From assembly GCA_020852515.1 (NCBI GenBank), contig JADZAS010000010.1:1-64000 (forward strand): a stretch of DNA of 64,000 nt. The letters are read 5' to 3'. A program made the position numbers and the translations under genes. Shown here in pieces: positions 44,237 to 54,325 of this stretch (position 1 is the stretch's first letter; each line of letters starts with the position of its first letter). The stretch comes from Phycisphaerales bacterium (lineage in GTDB: Bacteria > Planctomycetota > Phycisphaerae > Phycisphaerales > UBA5793). The notes beneath the pieces are model-generated. The model was not told the origin of the DNA. It did not search any database and was given only the letters and a program-made list of their open reading frames with translations.

Positions 44237-45793
44237 ATGTACGCGATGCCCGTTGCGTCGCATCCTCCATTCACCGCTGCCGCACTGTTCGAAATGGAGG
44301 GCATCAGCAAGTCATTCGGCGGACAGCGGGTGCTGCGCGAGGTCAGTTTCGACCTGCACTGCGGCGAAGTCCACGTTCTGGCGGGCGAGAACGGCGCCGG
44401 CAAGAGCACGCTGATGCGCATACTCGGCGGCGCTCTGCGCGCCGATGCAGGCCGGATCGACGTCGCGGGCCGCCCGGCATCGCTGCGCAGTCCGCGCGAC
44501 GCGGCTGCGCACGGCGTCGCCATCATCCACCAGGAACTCTCGCTCGTCGGGTCCATGTCCATCGCCGACAATCTCTTCCTCGGCCGTGAACCATCAACCG
44601 CGGGCTGGCTTCGTCGAGCCGGCTCGCTGGAGCGCAGCCGCGCATTGCTCGCGCGCGTGGGGCTGCACGTTGACCCCCGCCGCACGGTGGACAGCCTGGC
44701 CATCTCAACGCAACAACTCGTCGAGATCGCCAAGGCTCTGGCGCTCGATGCCCGCATCATCGTCATGGATGAACCGACCAGTGCGCTCAGCGAGCCCGAG
44801 GTGCGCCACCTTTTCACCCGGATTGCCGATCTGAAGGGCGCCGGCTGCGGCGTCATCTACATCACCCACCGTCTCGAAGAGATTTACGCCATCGCCGATC
44901 GCATCTCGGTGCTGCGCGACGGCCGGCTCATCGCCACGCGCCGCGCCGCGGACCTCCCGGCCGGCGAACTCGTGCGCCTCATGGTCGGGCGCTCGATGAG
45001 CGAGCAGGCGCCGCGGCGCGCCGCGGCCAACGGCGATGTGCGCCTGCGCGTAAGCCACTGCACCGTCCGCGGGGCTCGGCCCGGCCTGCCGCCCGTCGTC
45101 CGCGACGTGTCACTGCAGGTCCATCGCGGCGAGATCCTGGGGCTGGTCGGTCTCGAAGGCTCGGGCGTGAGCGAACTGCTCTGGACCATCTTCGGCGCGT
45201 TCGCCGATCGCGGCACCGCCCGCGTCGAAATCGACGGCCGGCCCGCGTGCATCCACTCGCCTCGCGCCGCCATCGCCGCCGGCCTCGCCCTCGTCACCAA
45301 CGACCGCAAGCGCACGGGGCTGGTGCCGGCGATGGACATCATCGCCAATTCCACTCTGGCGACGCTGCCGAGGCTAAGCCCGGCGGGCTGGATCGATCGC
45401 GCTGCCGAGGCGCAGCAGGCGCGCGAATCGGCGCGGCAACTCAATCTATCAGCCGCGTCGCTGCGCCAGCGCGTCGCGACGCTCTCGGGCGGAAATCAGC
45501 AGAAGGTCGTTCTCGCTCGCTGGATGGGCGCCGATCCGAGCATCCTGCTGCTTGATGATCCGACGCGCGGCGTGGACGTCGGCGCCAAGCACGAGATCTA
45601 CCTGCTCATGAACCGATGGAGCGAGCAAGGCCGGAGCATCGTCTTCAGTTCGTCGGAGTGGCTCGAATTGCTCCAGGTAAGCCACCGCATTATGGTGATG
45701 CATCGCGGCCGCGTCGCCGCGTCGTTCGAAGGCGGCCGGGCCGGGCCCGCCGAACTGCTCCGCGCCGCGATGGGTTCAACTGCCGATGCCTGA
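44237..45793 (+). CDS. Sugar ABC transporter ATP-binding protein (RbsA/MglA type)
   Basis: A 518-residue protein with two tandem ABC ATPase domains. Domain 1 has GENGAGKST (about residue 50), IHQELSLV, and IIVMDEPTSALSE, with STQQLVEIAKAL in place of the signature. Domain 2 has a degenerate Walker A (GLEGSGVSEL), intact signature LSGGNQQKV and LLLDDPTRGVDVG. This asymmetry is normal for the carbohydrate CUT2 family. It overlaps the permease gene by 8 bases. It powers import of a monosaccharide with the permease and lipoprotein that follow. Confidence 0.92.
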   Translation: MYAMPVASHPPFTAAALFEMEGISKSFGGQRVLREVSFDLHCGEVHVLAGENGAGKSTLMRILGGALRADAGRIDVAGRPASLRSPRDAAAHGVAIIHQELSLVGSMSIADNLFLGREPSTAGWLRRAGSLERSRALLARVGLHVDPRRTVDSLAISTQQLVEIAKALALDARIIVMDEPTSALSEPEVRHLFTRIADLKGAGCGVIYITHRLEEIYAIADRISVLRDGRLIATRRAADLPAGELVRLMVGRSMSEQAPRRAAANGDVRLRVSHCTVRGARPGLPPVVRDVSLQVHRGEILGLVGLEGSGVSELLWTIFGAFADRGTARVEIDGRPACIHSPRAAIAAGLALVTNDRKRTGLVPAMDIIANSTLATLPRLSPAGWIDRAAEAQQARESARQLNLSAASLRQRVATLSGGNQQKVVLARWMGADPSILLLDDPTRGVDVGAKHEIYLLMNRWSEQGRSIVFSSSEWLELLQVSHRIMVMHRGRVAASFEGGRAGPAELLRAAMGSTADA

Positions 45794-46823
45794 AGCGCCG
45801 GACAACCCGACTGCGCTGCTCGCGCTCGAACATCGCGAGCGGTCCGGCTGGCGCGCCTGGATCACCAGTTCCTCGGCGACGGCATTGCTCGCCCTGTGTT
45901 TTGTCCTGCTCATCGGCGTCATCTTCTCGGGCGACGGCGCTTTCTACAAGTGGAACACGCATCGCGATGCGCTGCGCCAGGCGTCGGTCTACGGCATGCT
46001 CGCGTGCGGCATGACGTTCGTCATTATCACGGCCGGGATCGATCTCTCGGTGGGCAGCGTGCTGGCGCTGGTCGCCGTGGCCTTTTCGATTCTGAGCATT
46101 CACTGGTCGTGGTCGCCCTGGCTGGCCGTTCCGGCGTGTCTGGCGCTGGGCGCTGCATGTGGCGCCGCTTCAGGCGGCATCATCGCGCGGCTGCGCATTC
46201 AGCCGTTCATCGTTACGCTGGCGATGATGGTCTTTGCGCGCGGGCTGGCCAAGAGCATCAGCGGCGGCAGAAAGGTTTCGACGGCGATGCAACTGCCCGA
46301 CGGCTCCTGGACCGCCGCCGACGTGCCGCACGTGTTTCGGACCATCGACTCGCGCCTGCTGGGCGACAATGTCTCCGTCGTCAGCCTGATCTTCCTCGCG
46401 TGCGTGCTCGTCTCGTGGATCATCCTGTCGCGCCTGCGCTGGGGGCGCTATCTCTACGCCATCGGCGGCAATGAGGAAGCAGCGCGGCTCTCGGGCGTGC
46501 CGGTCACCATGATGAAAGTCCTCGCCTACGCGCTGGCGGGAGTCTTCTCGGCCGTCGCCGGCCTGTGCCAGGCGGCGCAGGAGCAGCAGGGCGACCCGGA
46601 GGCGGGCATCGGCTATGAACTCACCGCCATCGCCATCGTCGTCATCGGCGGCACCAATCTGATGGGCGGTCGCGGCGGGATCGGCCTGACCCTGCTGGGC
46701 ACGCTCACGATCGGCTATCTCGATAAGATCCTCAGCATCAACGCCGTCCCCGAGGCCAGCCGGCTGATGCTCACCGGCGTCATCGTCATCGTCGCCGTAC
46801 TTCTCCAGCGGCGCACAGATTAG
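45786..46823 (+). CDS. Sugar ABC transporter permease (RbsC type)
   Basis: A 345-residue polytopic permease with the CUT2 hallmarks: GMTFVIITAGIDLSVGSVLAL near residue 75, IQPFIVTLAMMVFARGL, AIGGNEEAARLSGVPV (the ATPase-coupling loop) and a terminal GG(x)GIGLTLLGTLTIGYLDKIL. Between residues 155 and 185 an additional soluble loop (SGGRKVSTAMQLPDGSWT) is somewhat longer than in E. coli RbsC. It starts inside the ATPase gene and ends 17 bases before the binding protein. Confidence 0.92.
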   Translation: MPEAPDNPTALLALEHRERSGWRAWITSSSATALLALCFVLLIGVIFSGDGAFYKWNTHRDALRQASVYGMLACGMTFVIITAGIDLSVGSVLALVAVAFSILSIHWSWSPWLAVPACLALGAACGAASGGIIARLRIQPFIVTLAMMVFARGLAKSISGGRKVSTAMQLPDGSWTAADVPHVFRTIDSRLLGDNVSVVSLIFLACVLVSWIILSRLRWGRYLYAIGGNEEAARLSGVPVTMMKVLAYALAGVFSAVAGLCQAAQEQQGDPEAGIGYELTAIAIVVIGGTNLMGGRGGIGLTLLGTLTIGYLDKILSINAVPEASRLMLTGVIVIVAVLLQRRTD

Positions 46824-46840
46824 CCAGACAGGTGGTCCAC

Positions 46841-47809
46841 ATGAAACACGCTGCGTTCCTCAGATTGCTCGTTTCGCTGCTGCTGATCGCGCCGGCTGCG
46901 GCGGGCTGCAAGCGCTCGACGCCGACCTCCTCCAGCGGCGGCGCCTCATCCGGCGCCGGGGCCTCGTACACCATCGGCATGAGCCAGTGCAATCTCGGCG
47001 AACCGTGGCGCGTGCAGATGAATGATGATGTCCGCAAAGCTGCTGAGGCGCACACGGAACTCAAGATGATCTTCAAGGACGCACAGAACGACACCCTCAA
47101 GCAGCGCGCTCACGTTGAAGAGTTCGTCAGCGCCGGCGTCGATCTCATCATCATCAGCCCCAAGGAGGCCCAGCCGCTCACCGAGCCCGTCGCCAAGGCG
47201 GTGCAGGCCGGCATTCCTGTTATCGTGCTCGACCGACGCGTGATCGGTGATGAATACACCTGCTTCATCGGCGCCGACAACAAACTCATCGGCCGCAAGG
47301 CCGGCGAGTGGATCGTCCAGACCCTCGGCGGCAAGGGCAACGTCGTCGAACTCAAAGGCCTCATGACCTCCACACCCGGCCAGGATCGTCACTCCGGTTT
47401 CCGCGAAGCCATCAAGGGCAGCGAGATCAACATCATCTTCGAAGCCGACATGAAATGGCTCGAACCCGATGCGCGCAAGGAGATGGAGTCGGCCCTGTCA
47501 CGCTTCGACAACATCGATCTCGTCTACGCCCACAATGACCCGGGAGCCCACGGCGCGTATCTCGCCGCCCAGGCCGCGGGTCGCGCAGACAAGATCAAGT
47601 TCGTCGGCATTGATGCGCTGCCGCAGGAAGGCGTCGTCTATGTGAAGCAAGGCATCCTCGCCGCCACGTTCCAGTATCCGACCGGCGGCGCTGAAGCGAT
47701 CGACATGGCCCTCAAGATCCTGCAGGGCGAAACCGTGCCGAAAGAAATCACGCTGGGCTCGCGCGTCTTCACCAGCGAAAACGTCGAAACCGGCGGCGAT
47801 CCGATTTGA
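46841..47809 (+). CDS. Sugar-binding lipoprotein of the CUT2 transporter
   Basis: A 322-residue substrate-binding lipoprotein, lipobox AAAGC near residue 22 followed by a Ser/Gly linker. It has the periplasmic-binding-protein-type-1 fold: YTIGMSQCNLGEPWRVQMNDD, GVDLIIISPKEAQPLTEPVAKAV, IPVIVLDRRV, and DLVYAHNDPGAHGAYLAA. The ligand is likely a pentose or other small sugar; it differs clearly from the second binder at 62921. AGGTGG 5 bases before ATG 46841 selects the start. Anchored outside the inner membrane. Confidence 0.9.
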   Translation: MKHAAFLRLLVSLLLIAPAAAGCKRSTPTSSSGGASSGAGASYTIGMSQCNLGEPWRVQMNDDVRKAAEAHTELKMIFKDAQNDTLKQRAHVEEFVSAGVDLIIISPKEAQPLTEPVAKAVQAGIPVIVLDRRVIGDEYTCFIGADNKLIGRKAGEWIVQTLGGKGNVVELKGLMTSTPGQDRHSGFREAIKGSEINIIFEADMKWLEPDARKEMESALSRFDNIDLVYAHNDPGAHGAYLAAQAAGRADKIKFVGIDALPQEGVVYVKQGILAATFQYPTGGAEAIDMALKILQGETVPKEITLGSRVFTSENVETGGDPI

Positions 47810-47866
47810 GGTCCTGAACGCCGCGCGGCGCCACCCGCGGCGGCGCTCTGTGCGCGGAGATTACGC

Positions 47867-50800
47867 ATGGCCACTCCGGAATCCAACGCATCAACATGTG
47901 ACTGCAGTGGATCATGCCTGCCCACCCGCCGGCAGTTCCTCCACGCGACGGGAGCTGGGTTGACTGCTCTGACCCTGCCGGGTCTCTCGCAGGCCATCAT
48001 GGCTGGGCCGTTCGAACAGCCGGATGGAATCTCCCACTTCGTCCCGGCCGACAAAAAACTCGCCGCAGAGTGGGTCGCAGCGCTGACGCAGCGCGGCCAG
48101 CCGCGCGTTTGTCGCGGCGACGATCTCAAGTACATCGGCATGCCGGTGGGCGGCGTCGCAGCCGGCCAGCTCTACCTCCTCGGCGACGGCACGCTCGGCT
48201 GTTGGCAGATCTTCAACCAGCAGTACTTCAGCGGCTACGGGCGCGACAACTACGACCTGCCGCCCGCCGCGTCCCCCATCGAGCAGGGCTTTGCGATCGT
48301 CATCGACGACGGCGGCACGAACACCGTTCGACGCCTGTCGTCAGCCGGCTTCCGCAGCGTCGAGTTCGCCGGCCGCTATCCCATCGCCGACGTGCACTAC
48401 GCCGCGGCGGACTGCCCGGCGAAGGTGCACCTGGAGGCCTTCTCGCCGTTCATCCCGCTCAACGCGCCCGACAGCACACTGCCCGCGACCATCTTCAATC
48501 TCACCGTTCGCAATACGTCGAATCGCACCGTTGCAGTCGGCGTGCTTACGTGGCTGGAGAACGCGATCTGCCATCACAATGGAAAGTACCTGCGGGCTCA
48601 GCGCGTCGGTCGCGTTGAGTCGCGCAAGGGGCGCGGCGCCATCGTCCACTCCATGCGGCCGCTGCCCAAGCCAGCGCAGCCGATCCGTGAACCCATCGTG
48701 CTCGCCGACTTCGAAGGCGCGGATTATGGCAACTGGAGGGTCGAGGGCCCGGCCTTCGGCGCCGGGCCTTCGCACGGCACGCTTGCCAACCAGCAGCGCG
48801 TCAGCGGCTTTCAGGGCCAGGGCCTCGTGAACACCTTCCTCGGCGGCGATGGACCAACCGGCCGGCTGACCAGCCCCGAATTCGAGATCAGCCGCCATTA
48901 CCTCAACTTCATGATCGGCGGCGGCGACCACAAAGGCCAGACCTGCATCAACCTGCTCGTGAACGGCAAAGTCGTTCGCACCTCCACGGGCCGCAACCAG
49001 GAACTGCTGCGCTGGGATTCGTGGGATGTCCGCGAGTTGGCCGGGAGCAAGGCAGCCATTGAGATCGTGGACGCCCACTCCGGCGGCTGGGGCCACATCA
49101 ACATCGACCACATCGAACTCGCCGACGAGTCGCGCTTCGGCCCAAGCGGCCCGCTCGAAGAACTTGACGACTACGGTACGATGACGCTCATGTACGATGG
49201 ACCCTTCGTCGGCAGCGCGGATGTCGCTCGCTCCGCATCCAAACTCGGCGGCGTTGCGGCACCGATCTCAGATCGCAACTTCACCTGCGACGCCGATGTG
49301 CGCCGCTCCATCGGGCTGCAGGCTGACTCCGTAGAACTTGAGCCCGGCGCGGCCCACACCTTCACCTTCGTCCTCGCCTGGCACTTTCCCAATCGCTCCG
49401 GCGTCGGGCAGCAGTATGCGAGCCGTTTCGCCGATGCAGCGCACGTTGCTACCGATGTCTTCGACCATTCCAAACGACTCACCGAGGACACGCGCCTCTG
49501 GGTCAAGACCTTCTACGAAGACAGCACCCTGCCGTGGTGGCTGCTCGACCGTCTGCACTCGACGGTCTGCAACCTCGCGACCGGCACGACGCAGTGGTGG
49601 AAGTCCGGCCGCTTCTGGGCGTGGGAGGGCGTCGGCTGCTGCTCAGGCACCTGCACCCACGTCTGGAACTACGAGCACGCCATGGCCCGACTGCTTCCCG
49701 AACTCGAACGCAGTGTCCGCGAGAATCAGGACCTCGGCGCAGCGCTTCACGAAGATGGTCTTGTCGGCTTCCGCGGCGAGCGAAACAACGCCTATGCCGC
49801 CGATGGTCAGGCCGGCACCGTGCTCAAGTGCTACCGCGAGCATCTCATGTCGCCCGACGACGCGTTTCTCAAACGCAACTGGCCCAACATCAAGAACGTG
49901 CTGCTTTATTCGATCACACAGGACGGCAACGACGACGGCCTGATCGAAAGCAGTCAGCACAACACCTACGACATCAACTTCTTCGGACCCAACACCTTCG
50001 TCGGCTCGCTCTATCTCGCGGCCCTTCGCGCCGGCGAAGAGATGGCCCGCCTCATGGGTGAGATCGACTTTGCCCATCGCCTGCATCGCATCTTCGAGAA
50101 CGGCCGCGACCTGTCGGTGAAGCAACTCTACAACGGCGAGTACTTCATCCAGCAGGTCGATCTCGCGGCCCATCCGCGCGATCAATACGGCCAAGGGTGT
50201 CTGTCCGATCAACTCTTCGGCCAGGGCTGGGCTCATCAACTCGGCCTCGGTCCCATCTATCCGCCGGAACTCGTGCTCACCGCGCTCCAGTCGATCTGGA
50301 AGTACAACTGGGCGCCCGACGTGCGCCCGCAGAACGAAGCGCATCATCCGGAGCGCTGGTTCGCGCGGCCAGGCGATGCGGGTCTGTTCACCTGCACCTG
50401 GCCCAAGTCGGAGTATCTGGCGCAGGGCGTGCGCTACCGCGAAGAAGTCTGGACCGGCATCGAGTACCAGGTGGCCGGCCACATGATCTGGGACGGCTTG
50501 CTCAGAGAGGGCCTGGCGATCTGCCGCGCGATTCATGATCGCTATCACCCGAGCAGGCGCAACCCATTCAACGAAGTCGAGTGCGGCGACCACTATGCCC
50601 GCGCCCTGGCCAGTTGGGGCGTGTATCTCGCGCTGTGCGGCTTCGAGTACGACGGACCGCGCGGACATATCGGTTTCGCACCCCGGCTCGCTCCAGAGAA
50701 CTTCAAAGCGGCGTTCACTGCCGCCGAGGGTTGGGGCTCATTCGCCCAGACCAACGACGCGCAAGGGCATCGTGTTGCCATTGACATGCGCTGGGGGCAA

Positions 50801-50989
50801 CTGCAATTGTCGTCGGTCGCGATCGCACAGCCCGAGGCCGTCAGGCAAGCAAAGGGTCGACCCGTGGCCATGATCAATGACCGCATGATCAATATGGAAA
50901 TGAACATCGCCGATGGCCGCATTCACATTCAGTTTGACCCGCAGATCACGCTCGAAGCCGGCCAACGGCTCGAAATCCAACTCGCCTGA
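47867..50989 (+). CDS. Tat-exported GH116-like glycoside hydrolase with inserted beta-sandwich
   Basis: A 1040-residue enzyme. A twin-arginine signal (TRRQFLHATGAG) is at residues 20-45. The N-terminal GH116 beta-domain starts at GDDLKYIGMPVGGVAAGQLYLLGDG. The (alpha/alpha)6 barrel (about 560-1010) holds FWAWEGVGCCSGTCTHVWNYEHAMA and HNTYDINFFGPNTF. By analogy the nucleophile may be Glu587 and the acid/base Asp702. Residues about 280-424 are an inserted beta-sandwich (LADFEGADYGNW ... GGWGHINIDHIEL) of a type I recall beside levanase-like enzymes. GH116 includes beta-glucosidases, beta-xylosidases and glucosylceramidases. It follows the transporter by 57 bases. Confidence 0.87.
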   Translation: MATPESNASTCDCSGSCLPTRRQFLHATGAGLTALTLPGLSQAIMAGPFEQPDGISHFVPADKKLAAEWVAALTQRGQPRVCRGDDLKYIGMPVGGVAAGQLYLLGDGTLGCWQIFNQQYFSGYGRDNYDLPPAASPIEQGFAIVIDDGGTNTVRRLSSAGFRSVEFAGRYPIADVHYAAADCPAKVHLEAFSPFIPLNAPDSTLPATIFNLTVRNTSNRTVAVGVLTWLENAICHHNGKYLRAQRVGRVESRKGRGAIVHSMRPLPKPAQPIREPIVLADFEGADYGNWRVEGPAFGAGPSHGTLANQQRVSGFQGQGLVNTFLGGDGPTGRLTSPEFEISRHYLNFMIGGGDHKGQTCINLLVNGKVVRTSTGRNQELLRWDSWDVRELAGSKAAIEIVDAHSGGWGHINIDHIELADESRFGPSGPLEELDDYGTMTLMYDGPFVGSADVARSASKLGGVAAPISDRNFTCDADVRRSIGLQADSVELEPGAAHTFTFVLAWHFPNRSGVGQQYASRFADAAHVATDVFDHSKRLTEDTRLWVKTFYEDSTLPWWLLDRLHSTVCNLATGTTQWWKSGRFWAWEGVGCCSGTCTHVWNYEHAMARLLPELERSVRENQDLGAALHEDGLVGFRGERNNAYAADGQAGTVLKCYREHLMSPDDAFLKRNWPNIKNVLLYSITQDGNDDGLIESSQHNTYDINFFGPNTFVGSLYLAALRAGEEMARLMGEIDFAHRLHRIFENGRDLSVKQLYNGEYFIQQVDLAAHPRDQYGQGCLSDQLFGQGWAHQLGLGPIYPPELVLTALQSIWKYNWAPDVRPQNEAHHPERWFARPGDAGLFTCTWPKSEYLAQGVRYREEVWTGIEYQVAGHMIWDGLLREGLAICRAIHDRYHPSRRNPFNEVECGDHYARALASWGVYLALCGFEYDGPRGHIGFAPRLAPENFKAAFTAAEGWGSFAQTNDAQGHRVAIDMRWGQLQLSSVAIAQPEAVRQAKGRPVAMINDRMINMEMNIADGRIHIQFDPQITLEAGQRLEIQLA

Positions 50990-51014
50990 TGAATCCTGAC
51001 ATCGAGGACCTGGC

Positions 51015-52595
51015 ATGCGTGGGAGAACTCTGCTCATAGGTATTGGATCCCTCGGTCTTGCTCTGTTCGCTGGTGGATGCGAAGTGAACGTCGCGGTGCC
51101 GATTCCCACGGCCAGCGCCGGCTCGCTTTCCAACCTTCTCATGCTCAGCAGCGATCGATCGATGCGTGTGTCCTCGGCCGCGCCGGAGCGTTCGAGCAAC
51201 CGGGATAATCGCCGCATCGAGCCCGGCGGCACGTTGACGCTTGCCGACATCGAAGGCCCCGGCGTCATCACGCACATCTGGATCACCTTTCCCGACCCCG
51301 CGCCCGGCTGGCTCGGCCGCGATGGCAACGCGAACCACTCCCAACTCGTCCTGCGCATGTACTGGGATGGCGCCCAGCGCCCCGCGGTCGAAGCGCCGCT
51401 GGGCGACTTCTTCGCGGCAGGCTTCGGCCACCGCGCCGAGGTGCTTTCGCTCCCCGTGCTCGTGCAGGGCGGCGATGCGTACAACTGCTTCTGGCCCATG
51501 CCCTTTTACAACTCGGCCCGCATCGAGATCGAGAACCAGTCCACGCTGCCGCTCAACGCGCTCTACTACCAGATCGATTACGTGAGCAAGAAGTGGCTGC
51601 CGCCCGAGACGCCCTACTTCTGCGCCCAGTACCGCCAGGAGTTTCCGGCGCAATCGGATCGCGACTACCTCATCCTCGACGCCACCGGCGCCGGCCATTA
51701 CGTCGGCACGGTGCTCAGCGTCCGCTCGCGCAGCCCGGAGTGGTTCGGCGAGGGCGATGAGAAGTTCTACATTGACGGCGAAACGACGCCGAGCATCCAG
51801 GGCACCGGCACCGAAGATTACGCACTCAACGCGTGGGGCATGGCGATGGGCACGTATCCGTACTTCGGCGTGCCGCTGCTGCAGGGCGAGTGGGGCGCGG
51901 TCGGATACACGACCACGATCTACCGCTGGCACATCCCCGATCCCATCTACTTCACCCGCTCGCTGCGCGTCGAGATCGAAGACGCCGGCTGGATCTCGAC
52001 CGACGAATTGGCGGATGGAGTCAACCGCGGTTTTGTCGAGCGCAACGACGACCTCGCCAGCGTTGCGTTCTGGTACCAGGTCGGGCAGCCGTTTGGTTTT
52101 GCCGAACTGCCGGGCGCTCAGGAGCGCGTGCTGCCGAATCTGGATGTCGTGATCGAAGGACGTGAACTGCTCTCCACCGCGCGCAGCGAAAGGGTCGAAG
52201 GGCTGCATCTGCAAAGCGGCTTCCCGTGGACCGGCGACGGCCAGCTCTTCATCGACAACAACCACGGCTCTGGGGCGTGGGTCGAATTCGATTTCACGGT
52301 CGCGACGGACGATCTCCGGCAACTCACCATTCGGTTCACCAAGTCCTACGACTTCGGCCGCTACCGCATCCTTCTTGACGGCCAGGAGGTGCGCGGCGGC
52401 GTGGACTTCTACAGCCCCACCGTCGCACTCGACGAGATCAATCTCGGCAGCGCAAACTGGACAGCCGGCACACACACAATCCGCCTCGAGTGCCTCGGCT
52501 CCAACTCGTCATCCACGGGAACGAAACTCGGCGTGGATTCCGTGCGCCTGCGCCAGCGCTGGGAGGTGAAGCGGACGACGCCGAAGGACTTCTGA
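51015..52595 (+). CDS. GH172 (DUF2961) lipoprotein
   Basis: A 526-residue lipoprotein (lipobox FAGGC at about residue 22). The double jelly-roll of DUF2961/GH172 is recognisable from GPGVITHIWITFPD, LRMYWDGAQRPAVEAPLGDFFAAGFG, FWPMPFYNSARIEIEN, IQGTGTEDYALNAWGM and YRWHIPDPIYFTRSLRVEIE. The Glu in GTEDY and nearby acids are likely catalytic. Characterised GH172 enzymes act on furanosides (difructose dianhydride, alpha-D-arabinofuranosyl and fructofuranosyl units). The C-terminal 130 residues form an extra beta-sandwich, possibly carbohydrate-binding. It lies 25 bases after the GH116 gene, in the same operon. Confidence 0.88.
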   Translation: MRGRTLLIGIGSLGLALFAGGCEVNVAVPIPTASAGSLSNLLMLSSDRSMRVSSAAPERSSNRDNRRIEPGGTLTLADIEGPGVITHIWITFPDPAPGWLGRDGNANHSQLVLRMYWDGAQRPAVEAPLGDFFAAGFGHRAEVLSLPVLVQGGDAYNCFWPMPFYNSARIEIENQSTLPLNALYYQIDYVSKKWLPPETPYFCAQYRQEFPAQSDRDYLILDATGAGHYVGTVLSVRSRSPEWFGEGDEKFYIDGETTPSIQGTGTEDYALNAWGMAMGTYPYFGVPLLQGEWGAVGYTTTIYRWHIPDPIYFTRSLRVEIEDAGWISTDELADGVNRGFVERNDDLASVAFWYQVGQPFGFAELPGAQERVLPNLDVVIEGRELLSTARSERVEGLHLQSGFPWTGDGQLFIDNNHGSGAWVEFDFTVATDDLRQLTIRFTKSYDFGRYRILLDGQEVRGGVDFYSPTVALDEINLGSANWTAGTHTIRLECLGSNSSSTGTKLGVDSVRLRQRWEVKRTTPKDF

Positions 52596-52657
52596 TGGGA
52601 CTTGGCGCCCTCCGGGCGTCCGCGGCGCGTTGTCCAAGTAAAACACAGCACCCGCCC

Positions 52658-54325
52658 TCATCGCATCAACGCGCGATACGCCAACTGATCTTCGTACATG
52701 CGGTGGAACACGCGATGCTTGGCGTCGTGGAAGGCTCTGACAGAGCCGCCCGACGGCTCGATGATCCGGTCGGCATGGTTCATCGCCGCCATCGCGTCGA
52801 GCACGGTCGCGAACCGCCCCGACGCGACCGCCCCCAGAATTGCCGAACCCAGCAGGATCGCCTCCGGCTCGCGCGGCAACACGATTCGCAGTCCGGTGAC
52901 GTCGGCGTGCTCGCGCAGGAAGACCGGGTTCTTCGTCCCGCCGCCGCACGCGAACATCGTGTCAACCCGGTAGCCGCTGCCGTTGAGGGTATCGACGATG
53001 TGCCGCGTGCCGTGCGCGACCGCCTGCACCGTCGCCAGGTAGAGCAGCGCGAGGTCGTCGATGGAGTCGGACAGGCGCAGGCCCGAGATCATGCCGCGCA
53101 GCGTCGCGTCGGCGCGCGGCGAGCGGTTGCCGTGGAAATCGGGCATGACGTGCAGGTCGCGCGTGAGTTGAGCGGGAAGGTCGCTTCCCGCAGCGAGTCG
53201 CTCGAGATGGCCGTTGAGAATCTCGTAGACGCTCTTGCGCGCATCGTTCGCTTCACGCTGAAGTTCCGCCGCCCGGGCGTGGGAGAAGATAATGTGATCG
53301 ATGAGCGCTCCCGTGGCCGACTGCCCGCCTTCGGTCAGCCACATGTCGGGAATCATGGCGCCGAAGTACGGCCCCCACACGCCGTCGATGAAGTGCGCCC
53401 GGCGCGACACGGCCATGTGGCACGTGGACGTTCCGCCGATGAGCGCCAGGCGATGCTCCATGTCAGCCGGAGTGGGATGCTTGCCCTCCAGCGGCGCGCC
53501 GAGCAGGCCGAGCCCGCCCGCGTGCGCGTCGATGATCGACACACCGACCGAGGTACCGGGCTTCAGGCCGAGTTCTCCTGCGGCCTTCTCCGTCAGACCC
53601 GTACCCATTGCTTCGCCCGGCGGGCGAATGCGCGTGCCGATGCGCTTGAAGCCGTCAGCTGCCAGGTCGCCCAGGCCGATCGCCTTCCAGTATGTCGCAT
53701 CCCACCGTCCGAGCGAGTCGGCTGCATCGGAAGGTTCGTGACCGAGGTACGTCCACTTGCACACCGTCGAGCAAAGCGAGCGGCCTTCGCAACCCGTGGC
53801 GCGATAGGTCAGAAAATCGGGCAGGTCGAAATAGCGCACGGCGCGAAGCCACGTCTGCCGCAGATTCTCCATGAGCCAGAGCAGTTTGGGCGACTCCATC
53901 TCGGGCGAGATGCGCTTGCCGACGTAGCGGAGCACATTGTGGCCCATCGCGTTGATGCGCTCGGCCTGCTCGATGGCCCGGTGATCCAGCCAAACGATGA
54001 CGTTCTGCTCGTCGTGCCCGCTGGGGCTCACCGTCACCGGACGGTCATTCTCGTCCAGCGCGACCAGCGAACACGTCGCGTCAAAGCCGACGCCGGCCAC
54101 GCGATCGGCGCTGGCTCCAGCCAGGCGCATGGCGTCTTTCACCGCCGTGCAGCACGCCTGCCAGATGTCATCGGACGATTGCTCGACAAAGTCGGTCTGG
54201 GGCCGCCACATGCGGATCGGATGCGCCGCGCTTCCCAGCATGCGGCCCTCGGCATCGAACACGCCGGCCCGCGCGCTGCCCGTTCCGACATCCACGCCGA
54301 CGAACACGGGCGCCTCGGCGGTCAT
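52658..54325 (-). CDS. FGGY-family pentulose (ribulose-type) kinase
   Basis: A 555-residue FGGY kinase. Visible: [18 protein letters not shown] at the start, [14 protein letters not shown] near residue 80, [14 protein letters not shown], the [17 protein letters not shown] and [12 protein letters not shown] segments, and [18 protein letters not shown] near residue 460. The wording matches the D-ribulokinase/FGGY pentulokinase branch rather than xylulokinase or glycerol kinase. Expected reaction: ATP-dependent phosphorylation of D- or L-ribulose at C5. It overlaps the isomerase gene by ATGA and is the second gene of that pair. Confidence 0.88.
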   Translation of the reverse strand: MTAEAPVFVGVDVGTGSARAGVFDAEGRMLGSAAHPIRMWRPQTDFVEQSSDDIWQACCTAVKDAMRLAGASADRVAGVGFDATCSLVALDENDRPVTVSPSGHDEQNVIVWLDHRAIEQAERINAMGHNVLRYVGKRISPEMESPKLLWLMENLRQTWLRAVRYFDLPDFLTYRATGCEGRSLCSTVCKWTYLGHEPSDAADSLGRWDATYWKAIGLGDLAADGFKRIGTRIRPPGEAMGTGLTEKAAGELGLKPGTSVGVSIIDAHAGGLGLLGAPLEGKHPTPADMEHRLALIGGTSTCHMAVSRRAHFIDGVWGPYFGAMIPDMWLTEGGQSATGALIDHIIFSHARAAELQREANDARKSVYEILNGHLERLAAGSDLPAQLTRDLHVMPDFHGNRSPRADATLRGMISGLRLSDSIDDLALLYLATVQAVAHGTRHIVDTLNGSGYRVDTMFACGGGTKNPVFLREHADVTGLRIVLPREPEAILLGSAILGAVASGRFATVLDAMAAMNHADRIIEPSGGSVRAFHDAKHRVFHRMYEDQLAYRALMR

